DNA from: Acholoe squamosa
Lineage: Eukaryota > Annelida > Polychaeta > Phyllodocida > Polynoidae
Direction: 5' to 3'
NCBI GenBank assembly: GCA_949317995.1
Contig: OX439044.1
Location: 16,186,141-16,250,140 of the forward strand
DNA length: 64,000 bases
Each line of letters starts with the position of its first letter. The first letter of the stretch is position 1. Positions 24,656-33,826 of the stretch are shown piece after piece. The translations under genes and the position numbers were made by a program. The notes under the pieces were generated by a model. It saw nothing but the letters and a program-made list of their open reading frames with translations, did no database searches and had not been told where the DNA came from.

Positions 24656-25758
24656 CTGGAGCTTGATTCAAAAGGCTCTGCCATCGCTACCTATGAGATG
24701 TTAGTGATTTCCCTCCCATATTCTATACTGCTATGGTAAGGTAGGTCTGCCTTCCTTTCTGATAGCCAGCTACTTTTTAGTGAGCAATGTTAGCCTCAGC
24801 CCTCCTTCTACTATTCCAAGCAGCTAACAACTGTGCAGAGTGGTGACAGGTCCACAGAGAAAAAAAAACAGTGGAAGGTAAAAAATAGCAGAGGAAAAAC
24901 TCATTCTCTCAAGAGTGGCTACACTGGGGTTCTGCTAATTATATATACCCTGTCGGGTGTACTTGACCCTCAAATGTCTTCAAGTGTGCCCCTAATGTGT
25001 ATATTTAGAAGGGTTCTTCTCCAGGAGGGCTGAAAGGAGACCAAGAGGTGTATGACAGCTTTTGGTCAGTCACATTGGGCCTAGGAACTGGGCAAGGGAA
25101 ATGGATATAGAGAAGCCATTTTAAAAGCGGGAAAGCTTCCTATATATGACATACAGTCTAGAAAGAAAGAGAATATTTTGAGAACACCATATGACATGTA
25201 ACCCAGCTCTTTCAAATGTTAATGTGCATGTAAGTTTAAGTCTATTCCCACCTATGTGTACAGGAGAAAAAACAAACAAACCAGGAGTTACCATGAAATT
25301 ATAGCTTGTATTTTAGAAGTACAGTGCCCCCCCCCCCCCTACACCAACTAACAGAGAGAAGGGAAGCATGACGATACTATGCCCTTAACGCATGAGTAGA
25401 CTCAAGAGCCCTCAAGCAGTCTGAGAAAATGCATTCAAGTGCCCTTAACTCATGAGCAGTCTCAATAGCCCCCAAAGACTATCCGCAGGTGCATTTACTT
25501 TTGTGACGAGGAATGTCCCCCGACCCAGGTGCACTTGCACGGGGGGGAAACTACTATCATTTTTCAGTATAAAATAAGGGGTGGTGTTAGTATCGAAGTG
25601 GAATAGTGAAGGACTGCATAGTCCTTCCTATTTGTTACTGGCCTAACACTACCAGCTATTTTATTGTAGTCACACTTGTTCTTATGAGATAGTAACAGAT
25701 GTGCATACACTAACATCTCATAGGTAGCGATGGCAGAGCCTTTTGAATTAACCTCCTG
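24656..25758. mobile_element. Non-autonomous TIR element, CAGGAG/TTAATTCAAAA family, copy 2
   Basis: Left TIR begins CTGGAGCTTGATTCAAAAGG, right TIR (inverted) begins CCAGGAGGTTAATTCAAAAG. They stay inverted-complementary for about 45 bp, through CTCTGCCATCGC to GAGATGTTAG. Terminal words and internal phrases match copy 1 at 8211-9003. No transposase is encoded. Confidence 0.75.
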
Positions 25759-25930
25759 GTCCCAAAAGGGATCTGTAATTTTACCTCTTTCGACATTCAC
25801 CCCTTTAAGATGTTAAACGTACATCAATAGAGTAGTAGAGGATAAACATAATATTTACTCCGGGAAGCTAAATCAATATCCACACCAAATAGCAGAAAAA
25901 GGTAAGATATCATTGAAATAAAGTGCTAAC

Positions 25931-26139
25931 CTTTGCAGATGTTAGTTTGGTGAAGTCTCCGCCTCGCGTCGCCACACTGCTTCCGGAGGCCCTCGTCCGC
26001 TAAATTACAAGTGCAGTTAGTGGTGAGGATCGTTCCCATGATGCCCACCTGCGCATTGCGGCACTGCGCAGCCCCTTGGGTACACTCTCCTTTGTAGGTG
26101 TCTGCTGTACAGTGGTTCTGGTAAGTTACCCAACGTGGT
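25931..26139 (-). CDS. GFR-alpha-like gene, visible exon 6 (GFR domain 4)
   Basis: A 209-nt exon with acceptor ACACTTCAG and donor GCAAAG/GTTAGC, entering phase 2 and leaving phase 1. It completes the domain begun at the end of exon 5. The cysteine pattern (NHCTADTYKGEC, then AAQC, TNCTC, KQC, NIC) matches the second part of a GFR/GAS1 domain, in which helices are tied by disulfides. It has no membrane segment and lies in the extracellular part. Confidence 0.8.
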
Positions 26140-26341
26140 CTGAAGTGTAAGCAATAAAGATCCATGTTATCAGCCTAACTATAGTATTACAATGGTTTTG
26201 GTAGGTCGCCGAGCATTGTCTGATGGCCAAGCATACAGGTTATCTCTTCAGTTCTACAGTACATTGAGTCTGGTAGAACGCCCAATAAATGTGGTCTGAA
26301 GGGCAAAGCTACAGGTCGTGTATTCAGCCTAGCAATACTGT

Positions 26342-26669
26342 ATTGCGGTAGATGGCCTTCAGTGTCTTACCTTTCTTAATAAATGGATAATATCACACAA
26401 TCACGGACTCAATGCCCATGAATTAAATATTGTTAAGGAATACCCTCCTGACCAGACTTGGTGTCCTTCCAGAACCGTTAGACTAAAACACGCTTGGTGG
26501 CCCGGGTTGATGGCCAAGCGTGTTTTAGTCTAACGGTTCTGGAAGGACACCCAGTCTGGTCAGGAGGGTATTCCTTAACAATATTTAATTCATGGGCATT
26601 GAGTCCGTGATTGTGTTATATTATCCATTTATTAAGAAAGGTAAGACACTGAAGGCCATCTACCGCAAT
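26342..26669. repeat. 328-bp near-perfect palindrome (fold-back element)
   Basis: Arms 26342-26497 and 26514-26669 are 156 nt each, with two mismatches that I can see, and a 16-nt loop. CTGT flanks both sides (26338-26341 and 26670-26673), which looks like a 4-bp target duplication. The arms contain GGTCAGGAGGGTATTCC, reminiscent of hairpin family H. Confidence 0.85.
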
Positions 26670-26673
26670 CTGT

Positions 26674-27935
26674 CATAACTATTTCCTATACACAGGCCTA
26701 AACCTAGTTTACAGAGGGTGAAGGGGGGCTTTGAGCTCTGTAAACAATAGTAATCAGTAGCTATATGCATAGCAAATGTAGCTGACAGAGCGTGGTGACT
26801 GAGGAGAAAATAAATAAGTCACAGGTAATGCACGGCCTTGTGATATCACCTATCTCTTTAAGGGAACTGCTGACAATTTAGATCTTTGTTTTTTTGAGAA
26901 ATTGTAATGAGAAATATGCCGAAGAAGTACCTGTGACACAAAAGTGAACCTATGCATGGTCACGAGATCTTCGCTGTTGAAATCCAGATCTTTCTTATGG
27001 GGTAGATTGAGATAATCTTACAGAACAAAGTTATAGGCCTTAATCCTATTGTAGCAACCAAACACCTTATGATTAGACTGACTTAGATGTACATGCATGC
27101 ACAGCCTGTTTAGTACTGATAATATATGCAAATAGATTGGCTACTTTTGAGGTGCAGTGCACTTTACATTACCTCAGATTATCAATGATTAATTATGGCT
27201 AAGTGGTAATGAATTATTAAACTACTGTCTGTATACACCAACTTGGCATTTGGTCAACTTTTAATTAGTAAAGTCTATTAGCAATTTCGTACTACAAAAG
27301 TAAATGGCCGGGATGAGAGAGGCATTGCCTCTGATGATAACAGTTGTTATCGATTTAATGACACGTAAACAGGAATTTATCTGTGTGTAATTGGAAAGAC
27401 AGGCTTCATAAAATTAGATTCACATCTTTTAGCATCAAATTATTGATATAATTATTCAAAGAGATGGAATGAAGTAGACAATTAAATGGCATGATTGGTT
27501 TATTTCCCAATGGATCAACAAACCAAGGCTTGCTGGTTATATCAGTTCTACTGTATTCGATTTCAAATATTCAGACATGAAGGGGACTGTGAGCAGGTGA
27601 GACTTGGAACTGTACCAGACAGCTAAAATGCATTATGTTCGAGCAACAAATAGGAAACAAAATAATGTACAATGACCCAACTTCCCATTGGATTATGTTT
27701 GTGATATAGTTTGAAGAACATTATAGCAAAAGTACACAAGAGTGACTATTGCAATGCAATAACCATACATATATATTCAGAGGCATTTCTTACTATACAC
27801 TACCAACTACACTCTTCACGTTTTAGCAAATTTCCCATAGGAATATCATAGACAGTTGCACTGTTACAGTCATAGGGTCGTGTGCAAACGTAGTGTCCTG
27901 AGAAACGAACTCTGGCTTACAGCTATGCAAAGTAG
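26674..27935 (-). other. Intron sequence, nothing recognised
   Basis: AT-rich. No exon, repeat or RNA gene was seen. Confidence 0.5.
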
Positions 27936-28144
27936 GTTAATCTAGAGACGTCCACATACGTTAAGACGTCCACCCCCAGAAAATAGCTATAACATTGGAT
28001 CAGCTAAATACTGAATCAACATTGCCAACTGGTAGATCCAATACCCATTACGGATTGGACAATGTTGACTCAGCAGTGGATCCAGAGTAAAGGCAAATCT
28101 GTGGGGTGGACGTCTCAAGGTATCTGGACGTCTTAAGGTTAATC
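27936..28144. repeat. About 209-bp TIR element with GACGTCC words
   Basis: Each end has two spaced AGACGTCCA words, in inverted orientation (27952-27980 and 28108-28134), beside GTTAATCTA/TAGATTAAC-type termini and CCACCCC/GGGGTGG. The centre repeats GGATC and CAACATTG words in both orientations. Confidence 0.6.
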
Positions 28145-28145
28145 T

Positions 28146-28235
28146 ACCCTAAATATAGCAATTGTAACAATCTGCCCTATATATAGCAATTATATACCAA
28201 TCTACCCTAAATATAGCAATTATAACAATGCTATG
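28146..28235. repeat. Short tandem repeat, about 29-30 bp x 3
   Basis: Three units starting TCTACCCTAAATATAGCAAT (or TCTGCCCTATATATAGCAAT), just beyond the donor of exon 5. Confidence 0.7.
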
Positions 28236-28244
28236 CATACATAC

Positions 28245-28569
28245 CTGCAGTCGGTGTCTGTGTTGCACCTCTGTATAATGTCCAGGCATGTAGGGGGTGG
28301 TGACTCCACCAGAGAGCAGGTAGGGTAGAGCCCCTGCCTGATAGCCTCACACTTAAAGTCGCCCTCAGTACATTGACAGAACAGGAGGGCGTGAGTGAGA
28401 TCCGGCCGCACCAATAAGTAGAAGTTCCTGATGGTGGAGAGGCAGAACTTCCGGTTACAGTGGTCTGTGTGCCGGTTCCAGGCGCAGGTGTTCATGAACT
28501 CGGCCATCCTGATACGACAGTTATTGTCGGCGTTACACCGGGAGAAGGCCGTCACACAGGTACTAATAT
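28245..28569 (-). CDS. GFR-alpha-like gene, visible exon 5 (GFR domain 3 and start of domain 4)
   Basis: A 325-nt exon with acceptor CCACTTTCAG and donor CTGCAG/GTATGT, entering phase 1 and leaving phase 2. It encodes almost a whole GFR/GAS1 domain: CVTAFSRCNADNNCRIR, NTCAWNRHTDHC, KFCLSTIRNFY, FCQCTEGDFKC and PTC, then starts the next domain with TCLDIIQRCNTDTDCR. The FCxC and C-x6-C-x5-C spacing is typical of GDNF-receptor-alpha domains. This is the most diagnostic exon of the gene. Confidence 0.9.
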
Positions 28570-28973
28570 CTGAAAGTGGCACATTTTAATGAGCGAGAAA
28601 TCATTATATGGACGTAAAAGTTGTTGGTTTAAAGTTCTAAGCCCTATTTGAAGTAGTTTGTGAGTTAACTTTCTCTTCCTAGCCACAGCTGCACCATTTT
28701 AAAAGGGATTACTTTGGGCGTGCCGAATATATTCAAGAAGGCAGATGGGAGTTTTTCCTCTCCTCTGCTGTATAGCTTTGTCGTACACTGCAGTAGGCTA
28801 GACCAGCCACCACAGTGATTTTTGTTTTTATTTCCATCATCCCTATCCTCAATTGATTGTATGTTACATAAAATATATTACTTGTACCATTTCAATTCAA
28901 CTATACTACACACATCAGGTTATTCTGTATGAGTATAAAAAAATCACCCCTAGCTATATATATATATATATAT

Positions 28974-29365
28974 TGTAGCGCTCCGAACCCCTGTTGTCTT
29001 TGCTCTATGAAAAGGACCACGAAGACTCCGTCAACTAGGATATCAACACTGTTTATTGCCTGGCTTCTGGCCACACCATCTAATCCGTCGGTGAATATCT
29101 CCGTATTTACGCTTGGGGGTAAGCCTTGCTATGTGTCTCGACCAGCGCGTAACCCGGACTGCCTGTCGGAGAAACACAACCACTATATATACGCTTACCA
29201 TTTCACCGACGCTGGCACCGTTTGGCGCGGTGCCAGCGCCGGGAAACACTCCCCCGAGCACCGCCAGGGTTGCTCGCTCCTAACGTGACTCCGGGATCGG
29301 CGGGTTCCACGCCCCCATGCCAGGATGGTTTCGCTTCCACCGCCTCCCCCTCGGTCTACGCCACA
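28974..29365 (-). repeat. 3' LTR of the gypsy element
   Basis: 392 bp, begins TGTAGCGCTCC and ends CTACGCCACA on the plus strand (TG...CA termini). It equals the right LTR except for five bases (GCCTC) missing near 29099. AATAAA on the minus strand (29052-29057) would serve as the poly(A) signal of the element transcript. Confidence 0.95.
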
Positions 29366-29373
29366 CTCTCCCC
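29366..29373 (-). other. Polypurine tract
   Basis: On the minus strand, GGGGAGAG immediately precedes the 3' LTR (TGTGGCG), the position and composition expected for the plus-strand primer. Confidence 0.75.
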
Positions 29374-30085
29374 AGCTAATCAACAACTTACGGGGTAGAA
29401 GTGCCAAAATACCCTCCTGCGGATGGGTGTCTAATTTTGAATAAAACTATTACACCGGTCCCCTAGGTGTCTCTGTTATTAATAGTATACACAAGGGAAA
29501 AAGGACATAGTCATACAGTGATAAGATAAACTAGCCCGCTCCTGCGAGTGGCTTCAAACATAGTAAACTGACTGCCGTCCCCTATGCAGTATAAAGTAAC
29601 AACAACTTGGTAACATGCCTTTACACAATAATACGACGTCAACTGGTAGTGGTCTGTAGATACCCCGCTGCTTCAACTCCCCGAGTAGTCCCACAGCTCC
29701 GGCAGTGACCTCCTCCGCCGCCCCGTCGGTGACCCATCAGACGCCTCCACCGGCGTCCTCCATCGCAGCCTGCAGCTCCTCGGCCGTCCTCCGACTGCAA
29801 CACAAGGTGAGTAGCCCCTTTTAGTATCATCTCCCACCTTCCATGCTTCGTCTTGTTGTGTCCCCCTAGCGTTAGGTGAGGTTCCCCCGAGGACTTAGGC
29901 CCCCTACCGACCTGTACTGGTCCGTCCACAGAAGCTTCCTCCGCCTCCCTCTCCGCCTGTACTGGCCACCGTCCCGCCCCCCTTCTCCGACAGCAACAAT
30001 CCTGACCCGGTAGCATCTCCGCACCTTCCCCTATACTGGGGAGGGCCCTCCTCCCTTCCTTGGAACCGCGAAAGGTTGACTTACC
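29374..30085 (-). other. Non-coding tail of the gypsy element
   Basis: About 700 bp between the stop of ORF4 and the polypurine tract. A 125-codon frame at 29639-30016 (minus) is arginine/glycine-rich with no domain. I leave it uncalled. Confidence 0.5.
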
Positions 30086-32446
30086 CTACTGTTTAGCGGA
30101 CTGGTGTTCCCCGGGGCTGCCTCTTGCCATCTCCCCTTCCTTCTCCTCCTCCTTCTCCGTCTGCTTCCCCCGAGGCCAAGCCTGACCGCACCGAGCGCAC
30201 AAACCGGACGGTGTGGCATCACCATACCGGGTTCTAGTCACTTGCACTAGCTCGTAATCTCCGTTGGGTAAGCTTTGTATGGCGGCTGACATGATCCCTC
30301 CAGGCACCACTTTAAGGTCAGGCCCCATGGTCACCGGCTGGCGCAGCCTTGTTGCATACTCCCTCAAAGCTGCCGGCCCGGTGAAGTCGTTGTGCCAGGG
30401 CATGGAGGCTTCTGCACACTCCTCCTCTCCTCCTCCGCTCCGACTCCCCCCTTCTGGTATAGCTGTAACTCCAATTATCCCCTGTGTTGGTGCCACCCCG
30501 CCGGCCTCCATGTCCACCACGGGTGCACCTGTTACCACTACCACCCTATCCCGTGTAGTTGGGGGCAGGTGCAGTTCCTTCGCCATACTTTCCACCACCG
30601 TTTCCGTGCCAGCAGGGACCAAGACCATCGTATCCGCTGATTCCCCCTCGGCCACCGTCTCTACTTGGAGTAGAAATTCCCCCTTGGGTGACTTAATAAC
30701 CAGCCCATCCATGCCCACAGTAACAGTTCGGGGGTGGCGTACCAGACGGGGGGATGTGGCTTCCGCATGTCCTCTCTCCCCCGACGGTTTGGCCCGATCC
30801 TCCCCTGCCCTCCTCCGTGCTCCCGCAGGCGGAGTCTGCATAAGTAGTTCCTCTGTGCTCCGCCGACTCGCTCCCCCCACCCCAGGAGATATAAACACCT
30901 CTTCCATAAGGTCACTGAGTCCACTCTCCTCTCCTATCACCTTCTTCTTCTGGGAGGACTTACCCCTCTTCTTGTCTTTCTTTGGTGCTGTAGCGGCCCT
31001 CCTCTCCGCCTCCTCCTGCACCTGTCTCTCCTGCTCTAGTTTAAGTTGGCGGGCCCGCTCCGCCTCCTCCTCCCTCTGAATTCTGGCCTGCTCCTCTCTC
31101 CTCCTACTTTCTTCCTCCGCCTTCTTTTTCCTCCCCTCAGCCATGACTTCTCTGAATTTCTTTTCCAGTTCGGGGCATCCCTTTACCAAGGGGGGAATAT
31201 CAACTTCCTCCTCACCAGGATTTTCCCCGTTGGGGGTCTTAGTAGCCTGGGGGAGATCCACTCCTTTGGGATCTCTGTCCTCCACCTTAGCTGGCGATTG
31301 GGGGATGGTCTCTGTTTCAACTAGCGTCGGCTTGGGTCTATCCTCCGACAGTTGGTACGGCGGGGGTTTGTCTGGGCTGCTATCCAAGCCCCCTGTTATC
31401 TGAAAGGAGTTTTCTTTAGTAGGGGACGAGTCAGCTTCCTCCGCACTGTTGGCCCCTGATACATCCTCATACTCCTTCGTCTTAATAAGCGATCGGGGAA
31501 TAGGTTCCCCAGCTATTATAGCTTCATATTCTCTCTCTATGCTTGGTATGTCTAATTTTTTCCACCGGCAGGTCCCTCTCCAATCTATTTAATGTCTTAG
31601 TAGGTGTCTCGGCCCCTTGGCCGAATTTTTCCATGATTCTATCTAGTACAAAACGGAGCTTTCTGTCCTCCTCTTGGGACAGCAGGTATTTCCCCGACTC
31701 CTCCTCCCGCTTGTCCACCAGACTCCCTTCCCCTTTTTTCTCGTCTTCCCTTTCCACTGCTGAGTCTTTGCGGGGTGATTTTCTAGGTCGTTTCTCCGGC
31801 GCACCTCCCTCCCCCTCCAGAGGCCGCTTGGCCCCCTTCCCCGCACTTCTGGTCACCACCCCGGTGTCAGGGAGGCCCTCCCTCTCAGTGGGGCTGGGTA
31901 GCCCGACCAGACCCTCCAGAAAGCGAGAGGCCTTAGCGACCTCCTCCTCATCTTCTGAGCCCAGACGGATCCCTGGTGATAGTAGTGACGATATGGTCGA
32001 TGCCGGGGTCGCCCGCCCCGTCCCTCGGCTGAAGTTCCGGGCTTGGCCACGTCCCCCGCCTCTCCTTCCCCGGTGGTGCTCCCCTGAGCCGATCCGGCGG
32101 CAGCCTCCCCTGTCTCGCTTGGAGTGTCCTTGGCCAGCCCCACAGGTAATAATTTGGCTTCCCCCGGTGGGCTCCACGGCCACATCTCCCGGTGGCCACG
32201 CTGGACGTGCCGGAGTAAGTCAGAGAGTCTATCCTTGGATACCATATGTTCACACCCGGGGCACTGGTAGCCCGGTTGATATTCACTGTGCGAGTTCAGG
32301 TGCCGGGTCATAGCATACTTGGTCTTAAACGCCCACCTCTTCGTCCCACGTGGGTCCAGTCTGCACTTCTCACATCGGAAGCGGGGCACCTCCACCCCGT
32401 TCACTGTCTCCATTGGCAGAGGTTTCTCTTGCTGCTTAGGTCCCAT
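30086..32446 (-). CDS. Gypsy ORF4: C2H2 zinc-finger protein, two apparent frameshifts
   Basis: It starts at ATG 32446 (GPKQQEKPLP...) and stops at 30086. Two zinc fingers lie near the N-terminus: C25-x2-C28-x20-H49-x3-H53 and C62-x2-C65-x14-H80-x4-H85. The rest is charged: an acidic/basic middle (LGSEDEEEVAKASRF, KRPRKSPRKDS), a coiled-coil-like run of E/R/K/Q around 31000-31130, and a C-terminal CARCG pair. The frame changes near 32020 and again near 31565, then returns to the first frame, so the whole would be roughly 785 residues. Both changes are close to homopolymer runs (G/C-rich; A6). It occupies the env position but shows no signal peptide or membrane segment. Function unknown. A nucleic-acid-binding role is inferred from the fingers only. 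Confidence 0.6.
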
Positions 32447-32746
32447 GATCAGGTATTCTGGTGTCGGCCAAAAACTAGTCGGAATTGACAGTCCCCACCC
32501 TGCTCCGTCGTATTTATGGGCCCCCCGGCCATCACTCTGCCCTCTTGGGGCACCGCCCTCCCCCTCCTGTCGACCAATCAGGGGCGGGTCCTTCTTCGGC
32601 GCACGTGCGTTCTCAGCTCCTCTTGCAGCGGACCTGCTCTCATCTTTCCCACGGTTATTCCCCTTCTCCGCCTGGGGCCCGTGGGAACCTGCCTCTTGGC
32701 ATTTCCGGTCCCCCTCCGACCTCCTATGCTCCGAGCTGCTTCTCTC

Positions 32747-33823
32747 CTAGTGGTGCTTCTCGGAGCTCTGCTTTGCCGACCCTGCCCGCCTCCTATCCCC
32801 ACTCCTGCCCTTTTGTCTGTCATCGTCTCTCCGGCGACGGCTCCCCGACCTGCTTGAAGACGAGTGTGGAGGGGACCTGCCAGCCCTCTCCCTCCTCCAT
32901 CTGTCCTTGCTTCTGCTGGAGCGTTCCTTCTCTTTCTGGGTTCTATTGGCTGTAGACTTATCCTCCCCAGCTCTGGAAGTACTTCCCGGTAGGTGACCTC
33001 CGTTCCCGCTTTCTGTTATACGCTTCTCCTCCCTCCTGAACTGTTTCTTTTCTTCTCTAAAACTTTCTTTGAGAACCACACGCCTGTTATCGTCTGCCAT
33101 GGTCACCCGAAGTTCGTTACAATTTAAACTTGTGACGTCACCGGCGGGCTGGTTGCTTGGAGACGGGTCAACCGGCGGGAGATGTTCCTCCCCAGGGGGC
33201 AGCACCCCTACGGCGCACCTCCCTATAGGGGGCGCCCCCTCACCTCCTGTGGGGTTCCCGCTAGCTGTGGCAGGGGGTCCCACCCTCGGTGGCCGATGCC
33301 TCGTGCGTTCTCCCTGAGCTCTCCCCTCCTCTCTCCTCTCATTCCGCAGGTTTTCCTGTTGAGCTTCTTCCAACATTTCAAAGATCCTCCACTTTTCCTC
33401 ATGCTTAGCTATCACCCTCAGCCTCTCGGGGTCACGCCGGGCCGCCTCCCACACCGCCTCCTTTGCCGCGTTGCGAGCCATCCTAGCCTCAGACGCCCCG
33501 GGGTCCTCCCCCTCCACTGGGCTCTCCGGGTCATACGCCGGCAGATCATCCAAAGGGGGCTCATCATTAGGAGCATATCCCATCCAGTGAGACATAGCTG
33601 CCTGCTTCTCCCTCCCCAGGAAGCTGGAGTACCAGTCGTCCCCCATTTTGCTCGTTTTCACCGAATCGGCTGTCTGTGAAGGGCCTTCTGGACTGCGCCT
33701 CCGCTTACCGCCCTTGAGCACCGTCCTGACTTCGCTGGTTCCCTCGTCTAGGGACTCATCTGACGCGGATGAGACCTCTCCGTCGGACACCGCCCCCTCC
33801 TCCTCCGCCGGAGCAGCCTCCAT
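32747..33823 (-). CDS. Gypsy ORF3: charged protein with RS-like tail
   Basis: 358 residues from ATG 33823. The N-terminus is acidic and serine-rich (VSDGEVSSASDESLDEG), the middle is an E/R-rich helix (VIAKHEEKWRIFEMLEEAQQ), and the last 70 residues are rich in RS, SR and RR dipeptides (SSRSKDRWRRER, SSSSRSGSRRRRDDDR), similar to RS domains of splicing factors. It begins one codon after the pol stop and in the same frame (TAG GCT ATG). No enzyme motif or membrane segment was seen. I do not recognise the family. Confidence 0.65.
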   Translation of the reverse strand: MEAAPAEEEGAVSDGEVSSASDESLDEGTSEVRTVLKGGKRRRSPEGPSQTADSVKTSKMGDDWYSSFLGREKQAAMSHWMGYAPNDEPPLDDLPAYDPESPVEGEDPGASEARMARNAAKEAVWEAARRDPERLRVIAKHEEKWRIFEMLEEAQQENLRNERREEGRAQGERTRHRPPRVGPPATASGNPTGGEGAPPIGRCAVGVLPPGEEHLPPVDPSPSNQPAGDVTSLNCNELRVTMADDNRRVVLKESFREEKKQFRREEKRITESGNGGHLPGSTSRAGEDKSTANRTQKEKERSSRSKDRWRRERAGRSPPHSSSSRSGSRRRRDDDRQKGRSGDRRRAGSAKQSSEKHH

Positions 33824-33826
33824 AGC

